From: Clostridium sp. CAG:273
GTDB lineage: Bacteria > Bacillota > Clostridia > TANB77 > CAG-508
DNA: 5,006 nucleotides
NCBI GenBank assembly: GCA_000438355.1
Contig: FR901470.1
Span: 1 to 5,006, forward strand
Direction: 5' to 3'
The translations under genes were made by a program, and so were the position numbers. This document shows positions 1 to 5,006 of the stretch, piece after piece; within the stretch, counting starts at the first letter, position 1; every line of letters begins with the position of its first letter. A model generated the notes under the pieces. That model made no database searches and was not told where the DNA came from. It was given only the letters and a program-made list of their open reading frames with translations.

Positions 1-152
1 AATAATCTAAAGTTATATAAAAATTTTTTTAAAAATGTAGTTACAATAATGAAAAAAAATCAAACCAGGAATAATATAAAAAAATGAAGCTACAGAATCG
101 ATTTTAAGAGCTTTTTATAAGAAAGTAATATAGTTTGTTGTTGTAATAATAG

Positions 153-293
153 GCTGAAATAGGCTTTATTAAAGGAATAGCAAAATTTTGGAGAGAGGAC
201 CATTTTGCATGGTTCTATATTTTACTCCTACTCCTTTTTGCACAAAACTTTGATTTTGTGCAATTGGATTTATTCTTTATTAATTATATATAA
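153..293 (+). pseudogene. Possible decayed small hydrophobic membrane protein
   Basis: An open frame of 46 codons runs to a TAA at 291-293. It has no ATG, GTG or TTG before its hydrophobic core and is preceded by three stops in a row (TAA TAA TAG, 144-152). The translation contains FWREDHFAWFYILLLLLFAQ: charged residues, an aromatic hinge, then a run of Leu. This layout recalls the very short membrane proteins of the YjcZ type common in spore formers. The overlapping frame just upstream (127-162) reads NIVCCCNNRLK, and CCCNN stretches also occur in such proteins, so a frameshifted remnant is conceivable. Base composition here is less AT-rich than the flanks and uses CTC and CTA codons. Any T-rich frame looks hydrophobic, so this could be chance; the identification is weak. 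Confidence 0.25.
238..263. repeat. Perfect 10-bp hairpin
   Basis: TTGCACAAAA (238-247) and TTTTGTGCAA (254-263) are exact inverted copies around a six-base loop. Neither strand shows a proper T tract after the stem: the + strand continues TTGGATTTATTC and the minus strand AAAAAGG. It may be a structured RNA element, a protein-binding site or a poor terminator. A smaller hairpin with 7 pairs including one G-T lies nearby at 197-215. Which strand matters is unknown. Confidence 0.4.
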
Positions 294-370
294 GTATACT
301 CCCTACACTATTGAAAGGTTTACATTAAATGTTTCTTACAATATTTTATTATTTTTTTAATTCTTTTTAT

Positions 371-721
371 TTATATTTCTGTAATTTTCAAATTAAATTT
401 ATCTTCAAATACTTTCTTTTTTGCAATATATTCTTTCGTTTTAAAACCTTTTACATCTATAATTTCATTTGTATTATCATTATAAAAAACTATAAAATCT
501 GCTTTATATTTTAATCCTGGTGCTAATATAAATGTTGGTTGTAAACAAAAACCTTTTATCTCATTAGCTTTCAATTTTAATTTTAATTCACAATAGTAAT
601 CCGCCTCTTTCTGGCTGTCAAATCTATGACCGTCTATGGATATTTTATAAGATCTATATTTACTCTTTTTTTTAGATCCATTAGTAAATTCTTTATAATC
701 ATCTATGCTCCAGTGCTCCAC
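371..721 (-). CDS. DUF1064 family protein, possible phage-type PD-(D/E)XK nuclease
   Basis: A 116-residue cytoplasmic protein that I recognise as the DUF1064 family, common in phages and prophages of Gram-positive bacteria and thought to be related to restriction-endonuclease-like or resolvase folds. Diagnostic segments are KYRSYKISIDG (21-31), FDSQKEADYYCELKL (34-48), the LQPTFIL strand (60-66), KYKADF (71-76) and DVKGFKTKEYIAKKKVFE (89-106). D75 with D89-x-K91, plus E39 upstream, fits a D...(D/E)xK active site; that assignment is inference from the pattern. Length matches the family, so the gene looks intact. Its start is GTG with GGGG eight bases upstream. No other phage genes are visible here: it stands alone 184 bases behind rho with its own likely promoter, and nothing intact follows it in the window. 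It may be a prophage remnant or a domesticated gene. Substrate unknown. Confidence 0.8.
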   Translation of the reverse strand: MEHWSIDDYKEFTNGSKKKSKYRSYKISIDGHRFDSQKEADYYCELKLKLKANEIKGFCLQPTFILAPGLKYKADFIVFYNDNTNEIIDVKGFKTKEYIAKKKVFEDKFNLKITEI

Positions 722-752
722 TTCTACTTCCCCTACTCTCTTAAATTAATAA

Positions 753-776
753 ATTATATTTTGATAAATTATATCA
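753..776 (-). promoter_or_regulatory. Probable promoter of the DUF1064 gene (extended -10)
   Basis: On the minus strand the sequence TGATATAAT gives a perfect TATAAT (768-773) preceded by TG one base upstream, the extended -10 form that can work without a good -35; no clear -35 is seen 16-18 bases further up. A second TATAAT lies at 753-758. Start of transcription would be near 761, about 40 bases before the GTG. The element directly adjoins the end of the rho terminator hairpin, so the gene is probably a separate unit. TATAAT-like matches are easy to get by chance at this base composition. Confidence 0.45.
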
Positions 777-777
777 T

Positions 778-820
778 AAAAAATAATTGAAGTATATATT
801 TTATTCAACTTCAATTATTT
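778..820 (-). terminator. Probable intrinsic terminator downstream of rho
   Basis: A perfect 12-bp inverted repeat, AAATAATTGAAG (781-792) against CTTCAATTATTT (809-820), extends to 13 bp with T793-A808. On the minus strand the second arm runs straight into more T, giving ATTTTTTATG. It starts 86 bases after the rho stop codon. The stem has only two GC pairs, so it is weak by ordinary standards but typical of very AT-rich clostridia. A further copy of CTTCAATTATTT at 823-834, followed by T to 838, could pair with the same partner and would give a + strand terminator, although no + strand gene needs one. Confidence 0.55.
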
Positions 821-905
821 AGCTTCAATTATTTTTTTACAATATTTTTATCTACTTAACATTATTTTAACTAGTTAAATGTAGAACAAAAATATTAATA
901 TGTTT

Positions 906-2381
906 TTATTTTACATTTTTTAAAAATATTGACATTTTTTCTATAAATTCTTCGTTATTTTTAGTAGAAACCATTTCATCTATTAGCTCTTCTGTAACAT
1001 CTGATATAGACATAGAAGACATAGCTTTTCTTAAAGCAAATACTGTTTCTAGTTCTTTCTGTGTTAAAAGAAGTTCCTCTCTTCTTGTTCCAGATTTATT
1101 TATATCAATTGCAGGAAATATTCTTTTTTCAGATAATTTTTTGTCTAAGTGAACTTCCATATTTCCTGTACCTTTAAATTCTTCAAATATAACATCATCC
1201 ATTCTGCTTCCAGTTTCTATTAAAGCTGTAGCTAGAATTGTTAAGCTACCACCATTTTCTATATTTCTTGCTGCTCCAAAGAACTTTTTAGGCTTATGTA
1301 ATGCACTTGGATCAAGTCCACCAGATAAAGTTCTTCCAGAAGATGGGATAACAAGGTTGTAGGCTCTTGCAAGACGTGTAATACTATCTAATAATATAAC
1401 AACATCTTTTCCTTGCTCTGTAAGTCTTTTTGCTCTTTCAAGAACCATTTCTGCAACTTTAACATGGTGTTCAGGAAGTTCGTCAAAAGTAGAATAAATA
1501 ACATCCCCTTTTATAGATCTTGTCATGTCTGTAACTTCCTCAGGTCTTTCATCTATTAGCAAAACAATTAATTCTACTTCTGGATTATTAATAGAAATGC
1601 TATTTGCAATTTTTTTAATTAATGTTGTCTTTCCAACTTTAGGAGGTGCAACAATCATACCTCTTTGTCCTTTTCCAATAGGTGATATTAAATCTATAAT
1701 TCTCATTGCATATTCATTTGGAGTAGTTTCCAATCTAATTCTCTCATTTGGATGAATAGGAATTAAATCATCAAATTTTTTTCTTCTATAAGCCTTTTCT
1801 GGAGATTCACCATTTACTTCTCCAACAAAAATTAGTGCAGGAAACTTGTCCTTTTCTGTATCTTGTGGAACCCTTGCAATGCCTTTAATTTTGTCTCCTT
1901 TATCTAGTCTAAACCTTCTTATTTGAACAGAAGATATATATACATCTTTAGGACTAGATAAATAGTTTTTTCCTCTTAAAAATCCGTAACCATCTGGCAA
2001 TACTTCTAATATACCCTCTACTATTTGGTCATCTTCATTTGTAAGTTTATAACCTCCTTCTATACGAGTAGTGGCATTATTATTTTTTATAGAATTATCT
2101 GTATTTTCACTATTTCTTACATAACTTATACTATCTTTATTTTTTTCAATATCATAAATTTCATCATCGTTTTTTCTAACAGTTTCTTTTAGATTACTTG
2201 TTTCGTTAACATTTGCAAGTTTATTGTCTTCTGTAACATTATTTTCTTTTTTATCATCTATATTACTGCTATTATTACTAAATAATAAGTCTAATAATTC
2301 ATCTTTTTTTAGTTTTGAGACATTTTTAATACCTTTTTCTTTTGCCATTTGGCGCAATTCAACTAATGTATAATTTTCCAT
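906..2381 (-). CDS. rho: Transcription termination factor Rho
   Basis: A hexameric RNA-dependent ATPase that translocates along nascent RNA and releases RNA polymerase. Domains in order: a Rho_N helical domain (about 1-35, LVELRQMAKEKGIKN); a polar, low-complexity insertion (about 36-108) rich in Asn, Asp, Glu and Lys; the cold-shock-like primary RNA-binding domain (about 118-190, with GYGFLR at 131-136); then the RecA-type ATPase. The Walker A APPKVGKT is at 245-252, the catalytic-glutamate region DERPEEVTDM at 277-286, the Walker B VVILLD at 327-332, the Q-loop SGGLDPSALHKPKKFFG at 353-369, the R-loop EEFKGTGNME at 400-409 and the arginine finger in SGTRREELL (R433). All key residues are present, so it should be functional. 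At 491 residues it exceeds the 419 of E. coli Rho because of the insertion. ATG start behind a G-rich GGGGG site about 6 bases upstream. The residues of the bicyclomycin pocket were not examined in detail. Confidence 0.98.
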   Translation of the reverse strand: MENYTLVELRQMAKEKGIKNVSKLKKDELLDLLFSNNSSNIDDKKENNVTEDNKLANVNETSNLKETVRKNDDEIYDIEKNKDSISYVRNSENTDNSIKNNNATTRIEGGYKLTNEDDQIVEGILEVLPDGYGFLRGKNYLSSPKDVYISSVQIRRFRLDKGDKIKGIARVPQDTEKDKFPALIFVGEVNGESPEKAYRRKKFDDLIPIHPNERIRLETTPNEYAMRIIDLISPIGKGQRGMIVAPPKVGKTTLIKKIANSISINNPEVELIVLLIDERPEEVTDMTRSIKGDVIYSTFDELPEHHVKVAEMVLERAKRLTEQGKDVVILLDSITRLARAYNLVIPSSGRTLSGGLDPSALHKPKKFFGAARNIENGGSLTILATALIETGSRMDDVIFEEFKGTGNMEVHLDKKLSEKRIFPAIDINKSGTRREELLLTQKELETVFALRKAMSSMSISDVTEELIDEMVSTKNNEEFIEKMSIFLKNVK

Positions 2382-2527
2382 TCTAAGCCCCCATAAAATA
2401 AATAATTATATATAATTTAAAGTTTTATTTAATTGTATATTGAAAGGAATATTAAGATAAAAAACTTTAGAAAAAACAAATTTAAAATAATTTTGATTAA
2501 TTTACAACATAATTTGAAAACAAATAA
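2382..2527 (-). promoter_or_regulatory. rho leader and probable promoter region
   Basis: Almost pure A/T sequence between the divIC terminator and rho. A TATAAT is seen at 2405-2410 on the minus strand, but only a poor -35 (ATTAAA, 2428-2433) at 17-base spacing, and it would leave a leader of under 20 bases. TAAAGTTTTAT (2418-2428) and ATAAAAAACTTTA (2457-2469) can pair with a two-base bulge. rho is autoregulated in several bacteria, so a leader device is possible, but nothing here proves it. Confidence 0.3.
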
Positions 2528-2555
2528 TATATAAGAGGATATTACCTCTTATATA
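2528..2555 (-). terminator. Probable intrinsic terminator after divIC
   Basis: An 11-bp perfect inverted repeat, core ATATAAGAGG (2529-2538) and CCTCTTATAT (2545-2554), with a six-base loop and an extra T-A closing pair. On the minus strand it begins two bases after the divIC stop codon and is followed by the T-rich but interrupted TTATTTGTTTTC. Its position and the GAGG/CCTC core suit the end of the aspartate kinase to divIC unit. The imperfect T tract means some read-through into rho is possible. Confidence 0.6.
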
Positions 2556-2557
2556 AT

Positions 2558-2827
2558 TTATTTACTGATATCTATGTAAACTTTTTCATTTGGTAAATAC
2601 ATATCTAATTTTTCTCTTGCAACATCTTCTATATATTCTTTTGAATCTAAATGTTCTTTTGTGTCAGCAAGTTCTTGTTTTATTTCTTCTGCTTCTTCTA
2701 TTTGAGTATTAATTTGTTTAGCTTCAGCAGTATATGTATTTAATAATTTCTGTTGTGAAATAAATGTATATATAGCATATATTAAAACAGCTACTATAAT
2801 AATTCGTTTTAAAAGTTTGCTTTTCAT
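2558..2827 (-). CDS. divIC: Cell division septum protein DivIC (FtsB-like)
   Basis: A bitopic membrane protein of the DivIC/FtsB family that joins FtsL and DivIB in the septal division complex and helps activate septal peptidoglycan synthesis. It has a short basic cytoplasmic N-terminus (MKSKLLKR), one membrane span at about residues 9-24, then an extracellular helix (about 25-62) rich in Glu, Lys and Gln with coiled-coil spacing. This leads into the family's conserved C-terminal motif, YIEDVAREKLDMYLPNEKVY, at 65-84. At 89 residues it is at the short end of the family but complete. The ATG at 2827 follows an AGGAGA site at normal distance. It lies 58 bases after yabQ, as in the Bacillus yabP-yabQ-divIC order, and is the last gene before a hairpin terminator. 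In spore formers this linkage may tie division protein supply to the asymmetric septum, but that is inference. Confidence 0.92.
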   Translation of the reverse strand: MKSKLLKRIIIVAVLIYAIYTFISQQKLLNTYTAEAKQINTQIEEAEEIKQELADTKEHLDSKEYIEDVAREKLDMYLPNEKVYIDISK

Positions 2828-2885
2828 AGCTTCTCCTTAGTTTATTTTTTAAAAGTTCTATATATTATTTTTTCTACATATAAAT

Positions 2886-3371
2886 TTAAAATCCTTCTTT
2901 TTTTCGACGATTTTTACATTTTTTTATAGAAAATTTTGGAATTTTATTTCTTAAGTTATTAATAAATTTTGAAAAAGGTCGAAATATATTCCTATTTATA
3001 AATTTTAGAACATTTTTACTAAAAAGTAAAGCTTTTTTTATTGGAAAAAGTAAAATTTTCTTAAAAAATGTTAAAATTTTGTCACCAAATTTAATAAACA
3101 ACTTACTTAATGTACATAAATAAGACAAAATTCCTAATAGAATTCCTAAAAATAAATAAAGTCGTATTTCGCCATTATTAAAAATAAATATCGAATATAT
3201 TATAATTATTCCAGAAAAGACTCCAAAGATAATGTCTTCAATATATGTAATAAAATCTGGAGTTTTAAATACTTTCCTTAATATTCTAAAAATATCAAAT
3301 AAAATCGAAATAATTATTCCAACAACAATAAATATAATAAAACAATATATTTGATTCAATTCGTTCCTCAA
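2886..3371 (-). CDS. yabQ: Spore cortex biosynthesis membrane protein YabQ
   Basis: A polytopic membrane protein. In Bacillus subtilis YabQ is made in the mother cell, sits in the membrane around the forespore and is needed for cortex formation. Three hydrophobic segments are visible, about residues 8-28, 42-65 and 70-93. The family signature NNGEIRLYLFLGILLG is at 65-80 and FDIFRILRKVFK, a YabQ-like loop, at 25-36. After residue 93 comes a long Lys/Arg-rich amphipathic tail ending in KNRRKKEG, probably on the cytoplasmic side. No ATG is available. The listed TTG at 3371 has an AGGA directly against it, which is too close. A second in-frame TTG at 3359 (codon 5) has GAGGA five bases upstream and would give an N-terminus LNQIYCFI that fits the family better, so the real protein may be 157 residues. 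Identification rests on the signature, the topology and the position between yabP and divIC. Confidence 0.9.
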   Translation of the reverse strand: MRNELNQIYCFIIFIVVGIIISILFDIFRILRKVFKTPDFITYIEDIIFGVFSGIIIIYSIFIFNNGEIRLYLFLGILLGILSYLCTLSKLFIKFGDKILTFFKKILLFPIKKALLFSKNVLKFINRNIFRPFSKFINNLRNKIPKFSIKKCKNRRKKEGF

Positions 3372-3449
3372 TCCTTTAATGAATATTTTAAAATTGGTAA
3401 TTTTTAATTTAATAAAATAATTAAATTAAATGTTTAATATTAAATTAAA

Positions 3450-3752
3450 TTATTTAAATATTTTAGAAAATATCCCTTCTCCTTTTTTATCTACTGTGTT
3501 TTCACTATATGCTATTTGCATTATATTTCCATTTACTATTGTTTCAGAAGTATCTATACTTAATTTATTAATTCTTAAATCTTCTCCTTTTATAGTTAAA
3601 AGTCCTAGTTCTGTTTCAACTATAATAATTTGATCATCAAAGCTAAGTACATCTAGAACCCCAGATATACTTAACTTTTCTCTATTTTCTAAAACTATAT
3701 TTTGAATCACATTGTTTGTTTGTAGATTATCTCTTTTCATATCCATTGCCAT
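3450..3752 (-). CDS. yabP: Sporulation protein YabP
   Basis: A 100-residue protein of the YabP family, found only in endospore formers and made in the mother cell under sigma-E in Bacillus. The biochemical role is unknown; it is genetically linked to YabQ and spore coat and cortex assembly. Family features span most of the protein: LENREKLSISGV (21-32), a VLSFDDQIIIVET strand pair (35-47), GLLTIKGEDLRINKL (50-64) and a closing GNIMQIAY (75-82). It ends in a basic-hydrophobic GIFSKIFK tail, and the length is normal for the family. No signal peptide or membrane span is visible; the fold should be a small beta-rich domain. The ATG at 3752 has a strong AAGGAG site 8 bases upstream, so this start is preferred over the ATGs at codons 3 and 5. 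It lies 60 bases after the aspartate kinase and about 80 bases before yabQ, matching the conserved yabP-yabQ-divIC order. Confidence 0.92.
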   Translation of the reverse strand: MAMDMKRDNLQTNNVIQNIVLENREKLSISGVLDVLSFDDQIIIVETELGLLTIKGEDLRINKLSIDTSETIVNGNIMQIAYSENTVDKKGEGIFSKIFK

Positions 3753-3812
3753 AAAATCAGCTCCTTGTTCTATTTTAAGTGTCTAATAAATTATATTCAG
3801 CCCTTGTCTATT

Positions 3813-4829
3813 TTAGAACAAAACATCGTGAAATTCTTGTAAAATGCTATCAGTTATCTCTTCTTTAAAGTTAATTGTTATTTTGCACTCATCAATATTA
3901 ATGTTAAATATTTTTAGATTCTTTTCTATAATAAATTTAAATACTTTACTTAATATTTTATTATCATAAGTACAGCCATATCCAATTATTGAAACTCTAC
4001 TTAAGTTTTTATTTCTTACTATACTTTTTATTTTTTTCGCTTCTAAATTTTCAGCATTTTTATTATTATTCATATCTGCATCGCCACAAATTGTATTAGG
4101 ACTATTACAAATTATAGTACCTTTTTTATTACTAAAAGTAGATTTAGTTTCTATAGGTACATTAAATTTTTCTGCGATTGTGACACATCTATTATGAAGA
4201 ACTTTTGCTCCTTCCCCAGATATTTCTCTCATTTCTTCATACGATATTTTATCTAATTGCTTAGCATTTGCAATTTTTTTTGGATCTGCAGTATAAACTC
4301 CTTCTACATCAGAATAAATATAACATTTTTTTGCTCCCAAAGTAGCAGCTATCGCTATTGCTGTAGTGTCCGAACCTCCTCTTCCTAATGTTGTAATGTT
4401 GTTTTTATCATCTATGCCTTGAAATCCTGCAATAATTACTATTTTACCCTCATTTAATTCTTTTTCTAGTCTACTTTTTGCTATTTTTTCAATTTTAGCT
4501 TCAGAATACTCTTCATCTGTAAAAATGCCTACTTGCCATCCAAGTAAAGAAATTGTTGGATATCCCATTGAATTAAGTAATATAGACATTTTAGTAATAG
4601 ATATTTGTTCCCCTACACTTAAAAGTGCATCTAATTCTCTCTTATTTGGGCTTTGAGTTAAATTATTAACTTCTCCTATTAAATTATCTGTTGTTTTTCC
4701 TTGTGCAGACAAAACAACTACTACACGATTATTTGAGTTATAATAATCTATTATTTTTTCTGCAACATTTTTTAAATTTTTATCGTTGGCTAAAGAACTT
4801 CCACCAAATTTTAAAACTATTGTATCCAT
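3813..4829 (-). CDS. lysC: Aspartate kinase with a single, reduced ACT region
   Basis: It phosphorylates aspartate to aspartyl phosphate in the cytoplasm, the first step towards diaminopimelate, lysine, threonine, methionine and dipicolinate. The amino acid kinase fold is clear: KFGGSS at residues 7-12, LSVGEQIS at 70-77, GFQGID at 135-140, TLGRGGSDTTA at 147-157, DVEGVYTADPK at 174-184 and GAKVLHNRC at 207-215 (usually GAKVLHPRA). It has 338 residues, whereas monofunctional aspartokinases usually have about 400-450 with two ACT domains. Here a polar linker (about 245-265) leads to one ACT-like stretch (266-338), whose first strand resembles the start of ACT1 and whose remainder resembles ACT2. 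The catalytic part looks complete, so this is probably an active enzyme with changed feedback control, not a pseudogene. ATG start with an AGGTG site about 8 bases upstream. First gene of the probable unit with yabP, yabQ and divIC. The symbol could equally be dapG; which isozyme it is cannot be told. Confidence 0.9.
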   Translation of the reverse strand: MDTIVLKFGGSSLANDKNLKNVAEKIIDYYNSNNRVVVVLSAQGKTTDNLIGEVNNLTQSPNKRELDALLSVGEQISITKMSILLNSMGYPTISLLGWQVGIFTDEEYSEAKIEKIAKSRLEKELNEGKIVIIAGFQGIDDKNNITTLGRGGSDTTAIAIAATLGAKKCYIYSDVEGVYTADPKKIANAKQLDKISYEEMREISGEGAKVLHNRCVTIAEKFNVPIETKSTFSNKKGTIICNSPNTICGDADMNNNKNAENLEAKKIKSIVRNKNLSRVSIIGYGCTYDNKILSKVFKFIIEKNLKIFNINIDECKITINFKEEITDSILQEFHDVLF

Positions 4830-4844
4830 AAAAATGCACCTAAT

Positions 4845-4895
4845 AAAAAAATATAATATAGTAAATTTAATTATAAAAATACTATATTATATTTT
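4845..4895 (-). promoter_or_regulatory. Inverted repeat with T-run in the aspartate kinase leader
   Basis: A perfect 16-bp AT-only inverted repeat apart from one GC pair per arm (4848-4863 and 4880-4895), with a 16-base loop. Read on the minus strand, the second arm passes directly into seven T and then the AGGTG ribosome site of the aspartate kinase, ending 16-19 bases before the ATG. It could be the terminator of a gene to the right of the window, an attenuator in the kinase leader, or a DNA operator. The arms also contain TATAAT (4886-4891) and other -10-like hexamers, with TTTACA at 4906-4911, so a promoter may overlap; the 14-base spacing for that pair is too short and the 16-base alternative uses the poorer TAATAT. 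I see no lysine riboswitch sequence in the visible 176 bases. Confidence 0.45.
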
Positions 4896-5006
4896 ATTAA
4901 ATTTATGTAAAATTGTGATTTTTGAATATATACTAACTGAAAAAATTGATTTATTACCAAAAATATTGCTCATATTAGATTGATTTATTAACGAACATAT
5001 CTCTTA

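Larger units (their letters stand above)
1..370. other. Non-coding left region
   Basis: No intact gene is visible on either strand. Besides the broken hydrophobic frame and the hairpin listed separately, it holds the direct repeat AATAGGCT (148-155 and 158-165), an 8-bp palindrome AGTATACT (293-300) and long A/T runs. On the minus strand a 13-codon frame MQNGPLSKILLFL (210-169) lies behind AGGAG sites, the nearer of which is about 17 bases away, too far for a confident start. No tRNA, rRNA or known riboswitch consensus was recognised. No clear terminator for the DUF1064 gene is present in the first 80 bases after its stop. Confidence 0.5.

Noticed and set aside
329..514. 61-codon + strand frame rich in Phe, Ile and Tyr
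   Set aside because: It overlaps the DUF1064 gene antisense, and its composition is what T-rich DNA gives by chance; no ribosome site is seen.
866..879. 14-bp perfect palindrome TTTAACTAGTTAAA downstream of rho
   Set aside because: Short, nearly all A/T and without a promoter beside it; such palindromes are expected by chance at this composition. It can also form part of a bulged hairpin (852-884), but no T tract follows.
1525..1755. 76-codon + strand frame inside rho
   Set aside because: It is the antisense of the conserved Rho ATPase core, so its openness follows from the rho codons.
2900..2912. Sequence resembling a Spo0A box (TTCGACG)
   Set aside because: It lies inside the basic C-terminal coding region of yabQ and does not match TTCGACA fully.
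3403..3430. 11-bp A/T-only inverted repeat between yabP and yabQ
   Set aside because: No GC pairs and no T tail on the minus strand, so not a credible terminator; probably chance.
3430..3633. 67-codon + strand frame
   Set aside because: It is antisense to yabP, which has family motifs and a good ribosome site.
3790..3818. Possible internal promoter before yabP: TATAAT at 3790-3795 with TTCTAA 17 bases upstream
   Set aside because: The -35 matches consensus at only three of six positions, and no sigma-E or sigma-G type -10 was found; not supported well enough to list.
4786..4983. 65-codon + strand frame across the aspartate kinase start
   Set aside because: Part is antisense to the kinase KFGGSS region and the rest is AT-rich leader; no family resemblance and no ribosome site.
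1..5006. CRISPR array, tRNA, rRNA, insertion sequence or transposase
   Set aside because: No regularly spaced repeats, cloverleaf sequences or transposase motifs were seen on either strand.

Overview
This window is very AT-rich (roughly a quarter GC by eye) and looks like chromosome from a spore-forming, low-GC member of the Bacillota, probably a clostridial lineage. The sporulation genes yabP and yabQ lie directly upstream of divIC, as in Bacillus and Clostridia. Rho carries the N-terminal insertion common in Gram-positive Rho proteins. Shine-Dalgarno sites are purine-rich, and GTG and TTG starts occur. The species cannot be named from the sequence alone.

All six intact genes are on the minus strand, so the window reads from right to left. 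At the right is an aspartate kinase (4829-3813). Its leader holds a 16-bp AT-only inverted repeat followed by a T-run. It is followed by yabP (3752-3450), yabQ (3371 or 3359 to 2886) and divIC (2827-2558), with gaps of 58 to 90 bases. A hairpin terminator beginning just after the divIC stop probably ends this unit. The transcription terminator gene rho (2381-906) follows after a 176-base AT-rich leader and ends at its own long AT-rich hairpin. An extended -10 promoter next to that hairpin probably drives a small DUF1064 protein (721-371), a family otherwise typical of phages. Bases 1-370 hold no intact gene. They contain a short, broken-looking hydrophobic reading frame and a perfect 10-bp hairpin.

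Functionally, the aspartate kinase makes aspartyl phosphate, the entry to diaminopimelate, lysine and, in spore formers, dipicolinate. YabP and YabQ act in the mother cell during spore maturation, YabQ being needed for cortex formation. DivIC belongs to the division septum complex. The kinase has lost about one of its two usual ACT regulatory domains. Because it sits in front of spore cortex genes, it may be a sporulation-linked isozyme with altered feedback control; this is inference.

I see no clear new defence or mobile system. The best leads are the shortened aspartate kinase, its unusual leader, the isolated phage-type gene behind rho, the long Asn-rich insertion in Rho, and the possible decayed small membrane protein near the left edge.
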